Source: Petrimonas sulfuriphila (lineage in GTDB: Bacteria; Bacteroidota; Bacteroidia; Bacteroidales; Dysgonomonadaceae). From it: a stretch of DNA of 64,000 nucleotides. The notes beneath the pieces were generated by a model that was not told the DNA's origin, made no database searches, and was given only the letters and a program-made list of their open reading frames with translations. The translations under genes were made by a program, and so were the position numbers. Numbering within the stretch: position 1 is the first letter of the stretch; each line of letters begins with the position of its first letter. The stretch lies in the NCBI RefSeq assembly GCF_051201015.1, contig NZ_JBPEHI010000001.1, one strand, 5' to 3'. Shown piece after piece: positions 9,394-17,123 of the stretch.

Positions 9394-11355
9394 ATGAGCG
9401 ATCTTGTGGCTAAAATACCCTTTATCAGGTTGTTGCTTCCGGCAGTAGCCTCTATATCCATATCGGCTTTTCTGATTGAACTGACTTATTCCTGGGTAAT
9501 CTGCATGGCAGGAGTGGGAATAATGGCAGTCTCTTTTTTTATTTCGGAGAGAAAACAGTTCACCTGTCGCTGGCTTTTTGGAGCAGGTTTGTTTATTTTT
9601 GTTTTTGGCTTGTTTTCTCTTTTGTTCCAGCAAAAAATAGAGGAATCCCAATGGCGTTTTGCAGACGAACCGACGGTCTGTATAGGTACAGTTGTTGATG
9701 TTCCGCGGGAAAAACCGCGGTCATTTGCCTGTAATGTGAAAATCAGCTATCCGGTAAGCCATAAAATCGTGGCTTACCTGCAAAAGGAGGATAGGGTGAG
9801 GAACATTACCCCCGGGGATGAAATAGTTTTCGTTGCCCAGATCCGGACTTTTAAGAACTTCGGAAATCCCGATGACTTCGACTACGTCCGATTTATGCGA
9901 AACAACGGTTTTTCAGGCACCACCTATTTGTCTTCATCTAATTGGCATCCCACCGGAAAAGAGCATGCCTCGTTGTATGTTTCGGCGCAGAAAGTTCGAA
10001 AAAAGGCATTGGAGTTTTACCGTATGTTTGAGTTGGATAACGACGCTTATTCGTTTATTTCCGCTCTTACGCTGGGTTACAAGCACTATTTGACAAACGA
10101 ACTGCTGGAGGCTTTTCGTGCGTCAGGAACAGCTCACGTGTTGGCTGTAAGTGGGTTGCATGTGGGAATTGTTTATGGTGTTTTTGCATTTCTGTTTTCT
10201 TTTTTAGGGAAAACAGGCAGGAGGTCCGTGATAAAACAAATCATTATTATTGCCGCTTTGTGGCTTTACGCTTTTGTTACGGGGCTTTCTCCATCGGTTC
10301 TCCGGGCAACCCTGATGCTCACGATTGCTTCTGTGGGATGGATGAGGGGTAGAAGTGGCTTTACGCTAAATACGTTGGCTGCAGCTGCCTTTTTTATCCT
10401 TTTTTTAAATCCGATGAGTCTTTTCAACGTTGGGTTTCAAATGAGCTTCATAGCTGTTCTGGCTATCTTATCCTTTAGTCCGGTACTGGATAGCCTGTAT
10501 CAGCCTAAGAACAAGATAATAAAAAAAAGCTGGGGTTTATTTTCTGTTTCCATATCCGCTCAAGCAGGTATTTTCCCCATTGCTTTGCATTATTTCGGTA
10601 CTTTCCCAACCTTTTTCTTTATCGCCAATATGTTGATAGTGCCGTTAATAGGTGTGATTATCTATGCTTGTATTCCGGTGATTCTCCTTACAGGATTGAA
10701 ACCCTTCCAGTTTGTAATTGTCGACTGGCTTTATCCGGTTTTTGGATGGATTTTGAAAGGGTTAATCTTCGTTGTATTGAAGGTCGTCTGCTTTATCGAA
10801 ACCCTTCCATACGCACAATTGTCAGATAAGCCTATTTCTACACTACAGATGATGATGTTGCTCTTTATCGTTGTTACTGTTTTTAAATTTTTCACACATA
10901 AGAGAGTTGCTAGCCTGATTGCTGGTTTAACATGCTCCCTGTTCTTTATCTTGACATTCACGTACGCTGAACTATCCCGGAAGCCTGTTCAATTAGCCGT
11001 ATTTAATAAACCCGGCTTTAGCGATATCGGTCTTTACGTGGATGAAAAACGGGTTTACTTCGACGTAAAAGAAAACGGTTTTATCCAACATCCATCGACG
11101 TCGATACTGCGTTTGTCAGGGAGTAGTTATTCGCATGTGGAAACATCCCGGCCGTTGGAAATCGATGTGTTGATCCTGTCGCATGACCCGGCCTTCTCAA
11201 TGATGCAACTGACGAATATTTTCCGTACCGGACAAATCGTGCTAGACAGTTCAATTCCTCAGTACGGCAGAATACGGTTAATGAGGGAGTGTGAAAAGCT
11301 GGGGATTTCCTGTCACGATGTGGGAGAAGATGGGGCATATCTCATAAATTTGTAG
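9394..11355 (+). CDS. ComEC/Rec2-like DNA-uptake channel
   Basis: Polytopic inner-membrane protein of the ComEC family, which passes single-stranded DNA into the cytoplasm during natural transformation. From ATG 9394 it has 653 residues. N-terminal membrane helices and a soluble DUF4131-like domain (about 20-180) precede the competence domain, which begins around SGTAHVLAVSGLHVG and contains many helices. The C-terminal region is only a short beta-lactamase-like remnant (LDVLILSHDPAFS) without the usual HxHxDH zinc motif. The remaining competence genes are not in this window. A GTG at 9385 is a less likely start. Confidence 0.88.
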   Translation: MSDLVAKIPFIRLLLPAVASISISAFLIELTYSWVICMAGVGIMAVSFFISERKQFTCRWLFGAGLFIFVFGLFSLLFQQKIEESQWRFADEPTVCIGTVVDVPREKPRSFACNVKISYPVSHKIVAYLQKEDRVRNITPGDEIVFVAQIRTFKNFGNPDDFDYVRFMRNNGFSGTTYLSSSNWHPTGKEHASLYVSAQKVRKKALEFYRMFELDNDAYSFISALTLGYKHYLTNELLEAFRASGTAHVLAVSGLHVGIVYGVFAFLFSFLGKTGRRSVIKQIIIIAALWLYAFVTGLSPSVLRATLMLTIASVGWMRGRSGFTLNTLAAAAFFILFLNPMSLFNVGFQMSFIAVLAILSFSPVLDSLYQPKNKIIKKSWGLFSVSISAQAGIFPIALHYFGTFPTFFFIANMLIVPLIGVIIYACIPVILLTGLKPFQFVIVDWLYPVFGWILKGLIFVVLKVVCFIETLPYAQLSDKPISTLQMMMLLFIVVTVFKFFTHKRVASLIAGLTCSLFFILTFTYAELSRKPVQLAVFNKPGFSDIGLYVDEKRVYFDVKENGFIQHPSTSILRLSGSSYSHVETSRPLEIDVLILSHDPAFSMMQLTNIFRTGQIVLDSSIPQYGRIRLMRECEKLGISCHDVGEDGAYLINL

Positions 11356-11379
11356 TAATTTTGATCTTTTCTATAAAAA

Positions 11380-12432
11380 ATGAACTATTTCGAACCCTTA
11401 TCGGAGATTATTGACAAGTCATCCGTACAACAGGTGCAAGAGCTGATCGAAAACAGCAGCCAGATATTGATTACCACACACCTCTCTCCCGATGGCGATG
11501 CATTGGGGGCCTCCCTAGGGCTGTATCATTTTCTGAAGTTGAAAAAGAAAGATGTCAAGCTGATGGTTCCCAATTCGTTTCCTTATTTTTTGAAATGGAT
11601 GACCGGATCCGGTGAAATTCTTGTTTACGAATATAATCCGAAAGCAGCACAGGTTATTTTCGATCACGCTGATCTGATTTTCAGTCTCGATTACAACATA
11701 CCCAAACGAGTAGGGAATATGGCATCTCTTTTGGAAAAATCCAGTGCCCGTAAAGTGCTTGTTGATCATCATCTTTTTCCCGGGGATAATTACGATGTGG
11801 TTATCTCTTATCCTGGAATTTCATCGACTAGTGAGCTGATTTTCCGTTTGCTGTACCAGGCAGACCGGTACGAAGAAATCGACAAAACGGTTGCAGAGTG
11901 TATTTATTGTGGGATGATGACCGATACCGGTGGCTTTACGTTTAACTCCAATAATCCGGAAGTTTACCTGATAATCAGTTTGTTGCTTAGGAAGGGAATT
12001 GATAAGGACCGGATTTATTCACTGGTTTATAACAACCTTACGGAAGACCGGTTCCGGTTGCTGGGCTTCACCTTGTCGCAGCGAATGAAGGTTTATCCCG
12101 AACTTCACACGGCACTCATATGGCTATCGCTTGAAGACCAGAAACAATTCAGCTACAACAAAGGAGATACCGAAGGATTCGTGAACTATCCGCTCAGCAT
12201 TAAGGATATTATTTTTTCCGCATTTATTCGCGAAGACGAGGAGATGGTGAAGCTCTCGTTCCGCTCTCAAAGCACGTTTCCCACCAACGAATTTGCGGCT
12301 CAATTTTTTCACGGCGGAGGACATTTAAATGCCTCTGGTGGAGAGTTTTATGGCACGTTGAAAGAGGCTATTTCCCGGTTTGAAGACGGTATAGGATTGT
12401 ATGCTGAAAAGTTGAGAAATACGCCGAAATAA
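11380..12432 (+). CDS. DHH/DHHA1 family phosphoesterase (NrnA-like)
   Basis: A 350-residue cytoplasmic phosphoesterase with DHH-domain motifs: ITTHLSPDGDALGASLG, DADLIFSLDYN, VDHH and MTDTGGFTFNS. The C-terminal DHHA1 domain carries GGGHLNASGGEF. NrnA-type members degrade oligoribonucleotides and pAp, and some hydrolyse the linear products of cyclic dinucleotides. A c-di-AMP cyclase gene (cdaA) lies at 56137-56898, so a role in pApA turnover is possible but not shown. It follows comEC after 24 bp and may share its transcript. Confidence 0.9.
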   Translation: MNYFEPLSEIIDKSSVQQVQELIENSSQILITTHLSPDGDALGASLGLYHFLKLKKKDVKLMVPNSFPYFLKWMTGSGEILVYEYNPKAAQVIFDHADLIFSLDYNIPKRVGNMASLLEKSSARKVLVDHHLFPGDNYDVVISYPGISSTSELIFRLLYQADRYEEIDKTVAECIYCGMMTDTGGFTFNSNNPEVYLIISLLLRKGIDKDRIYSLVYNNLTEDRFRLLGFTLSQRMKVYPELHTALIWLSLEDQKQFSYNKGDTEGFVNYPLSIKDIIFSAFIREDEEMVKLSFRSQSTFPTNEFAAQFFHGGGHLNASGGEFYGTLKEAISRFEDGIGLYAEKLRNTPK

Positions 12433-12827
12433 GATGTATCTCTCGTTTTTTTAAAGAGCATATCAATTCACTTTAAACTCAACGGATGTTGTTGTCTGTC
12501 CGTTTTCCGCTTAATTGTGGTTTCATAATTTTTTGTTCCCTTTTTTTGTATGATTTCCTACTTCCACCCCCACAGGTCTTTCCTTATATCAATCTAGAGC
12601 CTGGCTACTGCATCATACATATTTTTACAAGTCATCTTGAATACGTAAGATTCAATTTCTACATGAGTGGGTTAATTAATGCTGGCTGTATCTATCATTA
12701 CAGCTTCAGCGTATATAAGCTAGATTAATTCGTTCCAATTTGAAAATGCTTTACCTTTTCATTATAATATAGGATGAGTCTTTTTAATTTATTCACACTA
12801 TTTCTTTTAATTTAAAAAAATTATGCT
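12433..12827. other. Intergenic region before the recombinase
   Basis: 395 bp, AT-rich, separating housekeeping genes from the polysaccharide locus. It contains an 80-codon open frame at 12486-12728 with no recognisable protein features, which I do not accept as a gene. No hairpin terminator, exact TAnnTTTG box or inverted repeat matching the downstream invertible element was found. Confidence 0.5.
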
Positions 12828-14039
12828 ATGACAACAATTCGCGTAAAATTAAGAACATCAACCGTATCGGGTAAAGCAGGATCGATTTATTATCAGGTTA
12901 TTCATTGTAGAAAACATGTTCAGTTGACTTCTTCCGTAAAACTGTATCCTCATGAGTGGGATGCACACCACGCATGTGTTCATACCAACGGTGAGAGAAC
13001 TTCTTTCCTGTTAGCGGCGCAACGGACAATAAATGCCGATCTGGCTGTTCTCCATGACATCATTTCCCGGAAAATGGCAATGGGCACTCCTTATGATGCT
13101 GCCGATATCACTTTATCGTTCCGGATGCTTACGCCTGTAGAAGAAGATTTCTTCTCATACATGGAAAAACGTATACGTAAGCTGGAAGAGGAAAACGCTC
13201 ATGGAACGAAACTCAATTACTGGCGGGCATATCGCAGTTTTGCGACGTTCTTGGGCAAGCAGTATCTACCGTTTCCTGCATGTACCGAAATGCTCATCGG
13301 TGAATATGAAAAATGGTTGCAGCAGCGCAAAATAAAACGAAACAGTAGCTCATTTTATATGCGTATCCTGCGTGCGGTTTATAATTTGGCGGTGTCTGAC
13401 GAATTGACCTCTACAGAAAATCCTTTCCGAAAAGTATATACAGGTATAGACACTACCCGTAAACGTGCGGTGGACAAACATGTCATCAGGCAGTTAAAAA
13501 CTCTGGACCTAACAGAAAATCCGACTTTAGCTTATGCCCGCGATCTCTTTCTTTTCAGCCTCTATTTGCGAGGAATGGCATTTGTGGACATGGCTTATTT
13601 GCAAAAATGCGACATACGGCGAGGGGATGTGACTTATATCCGCAGAAAAACCGGGGTACGTCTATGTGTTAAAATGGAACCCTGTTTACAGAAGATTGTA
13701 GAGCGCTACGAAGAAAAAACAGCCCATACGCTTTATGTTTTGCCTATTATTACGAGCGTCGACGAAAAACAGGCGTACCGTGAGTACCAGAACGCTTTGA
13801 GTTATTACAACAAGCAACTTAAAAGGTTGTCGGAAATGTTGGGGTACAACATTCCGCTTTCGTCTTATACGCCTCGTCATACCTGGGCGACAACAGCGCG
13901 CGACAGTAATATCCCTTTGTCGGTTATCAGCGCAGGCATGGGACATTCATCCGAAAATATAACACGGATTTATCTCTCTTCCTTAGATAACTCGATCATA
14001 GATAAAGCAAATTGTAAAATATTGTCGGTGTTTGATTAA
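12828..14039 (+). CDS. Tyrosine recombinase, probable DNA invertase of the capsule switch
   Basis: A 403-residue Bacteroidetes tyrosine recombinase with an N-terminal arm-type domain (about 1-95), a SAM-like core-binding domain (about 105-200) and a C-terminal catalytic domain. Catalytic residues can be assigned: R249 (LRGMAF), K274 (RRKTG), R350 in YTPRHTW, H373 (MGHSS) and nucleophile Y382 (RIYLSS). The first His of the usual HxxR is Tyr here, as I recall from related Bacteroides recombinases. Its stop codon lies 30 bp before the left 19-bp inverted repeat at 14069, and a UpxY-like gene follows. This strongly suggests that it inverts the promoter segment between them. Confidence 0.88.
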   Translation: MTTIRVKLRTSTVSGKAGSIYYQVIHCRKHVQLTSSVKLYPHEWDAHHACVHTNGERTSFLLAAQRTINADLAVLHDIISRKMAMGTPYDAADITLSFRMLTPVEEDFFSYMEKRIRKLEEENAHGTKLNYWRAYRSFATFLGKQYLPFPACTEMLIGEYEKWLQQRKIKRNSSSFYMRILRAVYNLAVSDELTSTENPFRKVYTGIDTTRKRAVDKHVIRQLKTLDLTENPTLAYARDLFLFSLYLRGMAFVDMAYLQKCDIRRGDVTYIRRKTGVRLCVKMEPCLQKIVERYEEKTAHTLYVLPIITSVDEKQAYREYQNALSYYNKQLKRLSEMLGYNIPLSSYTPRHTWATTARDSNIPLSVISAGMGHSSENITRIYLSSLDNSIIDKANCKILSVFD

Positions 14040-14068
14040 GTTGCTTTAGGTGGTAAAAAAAAGCCTTA

Positions 14069-14087
14069 TTCTGCTCCAGAAACAGGA
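14069..14087 (+). repeat. Left inverted repeat of the invertible segment
   Basis: 19-bp arm, perfectly complementary to 14405-14423. Flanking bases do not continue the match (14088 and 14404 mismatch, and 14068 and 14424 mismatch), so the unit is exactly 19 bp. Confidence 0.9.
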
Positions 14088-14099
14088 CTTTATCTCTTA

Positions 14100-14107
14100 C
14101 AAAGATA
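14100..14107 (-). promoter_or_regulatory. Probable -7 box of the invertible promoter
   Basis: Minus-strand TATCTTTG, identical to the -7 boxes of rpe and rpsO in this window. A TTG at 14127-14125 (minus strand) is 17 nt upstream, and a TTTG at 14135-14132 is 24 nt upstream. Neither has the ideal 19-20 nt spacing. It faces the recombinase in the present orientation. Confidence 0.5.
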
Positions 14108-14404
14108 TGAAAGAAATCTGAACTCAAGTTACAAAATATTACATTTTTTATGTAAAGAAAAGTTTGTTTTGAGTGTTTATATCTGATAACTAACAGTTTA
14201 TGTTTATAAAAGTATGTCGATAAATAATATTAATTCAAGGGCTGAGCGTTAATGATCTTTTACAAATGGTTTTTTTATACTTCGTAATATTTTTTTAGAG
14301 AAAAGAATTATTCTAAAAATAATGGGTTTTGTTATATAAAACGAAACGATAGTTCTTATTTATTTTATTGTTAATCAGAATATCAAGTCTGTTTATCCTT
14401 TCTT

Positions 14405-14423
14405 TCCTGTTTCTGGAGCAGAA
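14405..14423 (-). repeat. Right inverted repeat of the invertible segment
   Basis: Reverse complement of 14069-14087. It lies 97 bp upstream of the UpxY-like ATG at 14521, leaving a leader of about 100 nt downstream of the switch. Confidence 0.9.
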
Positions 14424-14520
14424 ATAGTACTTTATCTTTTGGGTGGATATAGATAATCTATAAATCAGTGTTTTATAAATATTGGTGTCCCCGGAAAATG
14501 TCCTTATACGAAATGAAAAC

Positions 14521-15045
14521 ATGAAAGCCAGTGATACTTCATATTGGTATGCATTACGGGTTACCTATAGCAGGGAGATGATGGTCAAAAAGCATTGTGA
14601 TGCTAACAACATCATTAACTTTATACCGTTGGAATATAGAATGTGTGAACGTAACGGTGTTATAATCAAAAAGTTGCAACCTGTGATACGAAATTTGATC
14701 TTTGTGAAAACCAGCATGTCTTGCATCAATGAATTAAAAAGGAAATATCCGATACGTTACATTATGAATAGAGGTACCGGCGATCCGGTGATTGTTCCTG
14801 AAAAGCAAATGCTCGATTTTATTGCCGTTGCCGGCAATTACGATCAACAGGTCGTTTTTTTGGCTCCCTGCGAATTAAGGACAAAGACAGGCAGCAGGGT
14901 GCGCATAAGGGACGGTATATTCAAAGGAGTTGAGGGAGTGTTGGTAAGAGTCAGGAACAATAAACGTGTAGTTGTGCAAATAGAAGGACTGGTAATGGTG
15001 GCCACGCATTATATACATCCTTCTTTGCTGGAATATTTGGAATAA
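14521..15045 (+). CDS. UpxY-like (NusG family) transcription antiterminator
   Basis: A 174-residue NusG-type protein: an NGN domain (about 8-100, WYALRVTYSREMMVKKHCDANN and following) and a C-terminal KOW-like segment (GSRVRIRDGIFKGVEGVLVRV). Such locus-specific antiterminators are the first genes of Bacteroides capsule operons and prevent premature termination in the long leader/operon. I use ATG 14521. The TTG at 14482 would add 13 residues that do not fit the family. No UpxZ-like inhibitor follows. The position directly downstream of the invertible element makes it the first gene of the operon. Confidence 0.88.
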   Translation: MKASDTSYWYALRVTYSREMMVKKHCDANNIINFIPLEYRMCERNGVIIKKLQPVIRNLIFVKTSMSCINELKRKYPIRYIMNRGTGDPVIVPEKQMLDFIAVAGNYDQQVVFLAPCELRTKTGSRVRIRDGIFKGVEGVLVRVRNNKRVVVQIEGLVMVATHYIHPSLLEYLE

Positions 15046-15100
15046 TAGAGCATCGATACGCTGTTTTAATGTCGCCTATAAAGCATATAATACCTAAAAG

Positions 15101-16240
15101 ATGGAATTATTTGTTAATTTTTTCTCTGTATCCGTTGTCAGTGCATTTTTTTCATGGATACTCCTTCCCAAGATTCTGCAAATCTGTATGAAAAAGGCAT
15201 TGTTCGATTCACACGACGAGAGGAAAATACATTCGGGAGTTGTTCCGAGGTTAGGAGGGGTCGCTTTTTTCCCCGCCCTGTTATTTCCCTTTCTTGTGAT
15301 TCTCAGTATCAACCTCCTACTGCAAACATCCTTGGTCGTTTCGGTTAACATAACGTTATACATCGAACTGATGCTGGCTTTGTCTGCCATGCTGCTTATC
15401 TATTTTACGGGAGTGGGGGACGACCTGATGAATATCCGCTACCGGATAAAACTGATGATCCAGATTATGACAGGAATATTATTTACCTCCTCCGGAGTAT
15501 GGATCAATAACTTTTACGGCCTTTTCGGGTTAAACGAGATAAACGCTGCCATCGGTATTCCCCTTACCGTTGTTCTTATCGTTTTCATTATTAATTCCAT
15601 CAACTTCATTGATGGTGTTGACGGTCTGGCAGCCGGGATTGGAATGTTTGCCTTCCTATGCTATGGGTTTATCTTTCTCTATATGCAATCATATGTTTAT
15701 AGTTTATTGGCATTCAGTTCTTTTGGGGTGCTAATCCCATTTTTCTATTATAATGTATTCGGAAAGGTGAACAGGGGAACTAAAATATTTATGGGAGATT
15801 CAGGATCGCTTACGATCGGTATGCTTCTCTCAGTTTTTGCCGTTAAGGTATGTCATTATAACCCGGGGAGCCTTTTTCAGTCGTCGCAATCGATTGTATT
15901 GGCCTTCTCCATATTGCTCGTCCCGATGTTCGACGCGCTGAGGGTGATCTTATTGAGGATCTGTACCGGCAAAAGTCCTTTCAAGCCCGACAAAAGGCAT
16001 TTACATCATCAGTTTCTGCAGTTGGGGTTTTCCCATAGGGGTATTATGTTGATGATCCTGACGATCGCTGCTTTTTTCGGAACGGGGAGTATGCTGCTGG
16101 CTCCATATGTCGATATTAACCTGCTATTGGGATTGATTATCCTATTATGGGCCAGTATGGATATCTATTTGAGAATAAGAATAAAACACGCGGCTCAATC
16201 TATTTCTGCCAAAAGCAAAAGAATAATCAAACAAGTGTAG
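15101..16240 (+). CDS. WecA/TagO-like undecaprenyl-phosphate sugar-1-phosphate transferase
   Basis: A 379-residue polytopic membrane enzyme that probably loads the first sugar phosphate (HexNAc-1-P from its UDP form) onto undecaprenyl phosphate, starting repeat-unit synthesis. The MraY/WecA family motifs are visible: DDLMNIRYRIKLMIQI, NFIDGVDGLAAGIG, MGDSGSL and the cytoplasmic His-rich loop HLHHQFLQLGFSHRG. About 10-11 hydrophobic helices. The exact sugar is not determined by sequence. The gene follows the antiterminator after 55 bp. Confidence 0.92.
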   Translation: MELFVNFFSVSVVSAFFSWILLPKILQICMKKALFDSHDERKIHSGVVPRLGGVAFFPALLFPFLVILSINLLLQTSLVVSVNITLYIELMLALSAMLLIYFTGVGDDLMNIRYRIKLMIQIMTGILFTSSGVWINNFYGLFGLNEINAAIGIPLTVVLIVFIINSINFIDGVDGLAAGIGMFAFLCYGFIFLYMQSYVYSLLAFSSFGVLIPFFYYNVFGKVNRGTKIFMGDSGSLTIGMLLSVFAVKVCHYNPGSLFQSSQSIVLAFSILLVPMFDALRVILLRICTGKSPFKPDKRHLHHQFLQLGFSHRGIMLMILTIAAFFGTGSMLLAPYVDINLLLGLIILLWASMDIYLRIRIKHAAQSISAKSKRIIKQV

Positions 16241-16274
16241 CTGCCCAATAACAACCTGTTAACAATTTTATCAA

Positions 16275-17087
16275 ATGAAACAAAAAAAGACTTACAACAT
16301 TTTTTCGATGATCGTTACGGTTGCCCTCTTGTGTTCGTGTGTATCCGTAAAAAATATCAACTATTTCCAGGACCTGGAACCCGGAGTCGCGGAACAAACG
16401 GGCGCACCTTTAGAGATAAAGATACGTTCTAATGATAAAATTTCTATTGTAGTGAACAGTAAAGATGCGGAATTATCCAACCTTTTTAATCTCCCTATTG
16501 TTTCACACCGGATCGGAGCATCCACCGGGCAATCCTTGTCCGGCAACGCACAACAAGTATCGGGTTATACGGTAGATATGTATGGTGATATCGACTTCCC
16601 GGTCGTGGGTAAGGTCCATGTGGCGGGGCTTACTCGTGCGGAGATTGCCACCCATATAAAACATACGCTCATCACCGAAGACCTGATAAAAGATCCGGTA
16701 GTTACCGTTGAATTTATGAACCTGGGTTTTTCGGTGCTGGGTGAAGTAAACAATCCGGGCAAGTTTTATATTGATCGAGACGGAATGACCCTGTTGGATG
16801 CCATCGGTATGGCGGGCGACCTTACCATCTACGGAAAACGTGAGGCAGTGTATGTGCTCCGCGACGAACAGGGAGTTCAGGTACCGTACCGTATAGACCT
16901 TACTTCCGCCAGGCAAATGTATTTTTCTCCGGCATTCTATCTACAACAAAACGATGTGGTATATGTAGAGCCTAATAGCGTACGGGCGCGCCATTCCACC
17001 GTCAATGGAAATAACGTGCGTTCCACTTCATTCTGGATATCCCTGGCGTCTCTTCTCACCACCATTACGGTTCTTTTTTTCAAATAA
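16275..17087 (+). CDS. Polysaccharide export lipoprotein (Wza-like)
   Basis: A 270-residue lipoprotein (signal peptide, lipobox with Cys at about residue 20-22 in LLCSCVS). The poly-export domain (about 45-135) is followed by an SLBB domain (about 145-200, SVLGEVNNPGKFYI, LLDAIGMAGDLT), and one C-terminal hydrophobic helix ends the protein (FWISLASLLTTITVLFF). It should form or contact the outer-membrane export channel and work with the Wzc-like protein 37 bp downstream. Confidence 0.93.
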   Translation: MKQKKTYNIFSMIVTVALLCSCVSVKNINYFQDLEPGVAEQTGAPLEIKIRSNDKISIVVNSKDAELSNLFNLPIVSHRIGASTGQSLSGNAQQVSGYTVDMYGDIDFPVVGKVHVAGLTRAEIATHIKHTLITEDLIKDPVVTVEFMNLGFSVLGEVNNPGKFYIDRDGMTLLDAIGMAGDLTIYGKREAVYVLRDEQGVQVPYRIDLTSARQMYFSPAFYLQQNDVVYVEPNSVRARHSTVNGNNVRSTSFWISLASLLTTITVLFFK

Positions 17088-17123
17088 TTTTTAGTTTTCA
17101 CTGTTCACTATTCATTTAACTAT

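Larger units (their letters stand above)
14069..14423. promoter_or_regulatory. Invertible promoter segment bounded by 19-bp inverted repeats
   Basis: TTCTGCTCCAGAAACAGGA at 14069-14087 is perfectly repeated as its reverse complement at 14405-14423, with 317 bp of AT-rich non-coding DNA between. It sits between a tyrosine recombinase and a UpxY-like antiterminator, the layout of phase-variable Bacteroides capsule promoters. The only exact TAnnTTTG -7 box I found inside (TATCTTTG on the minus strand, 14107-14100) faces the recombinase. In the orientation given, the capsule operon would therefore be OFF. Inversion would move the box to 14385-14392 on the plus strand. Confidence 0.85.

Noticed and set aside
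12486..12728. 80-codon open frame before the recombinase
   Set aside because: No start context, no family features, AT-rich composition like its non-coding surroundings, and no partner gene.
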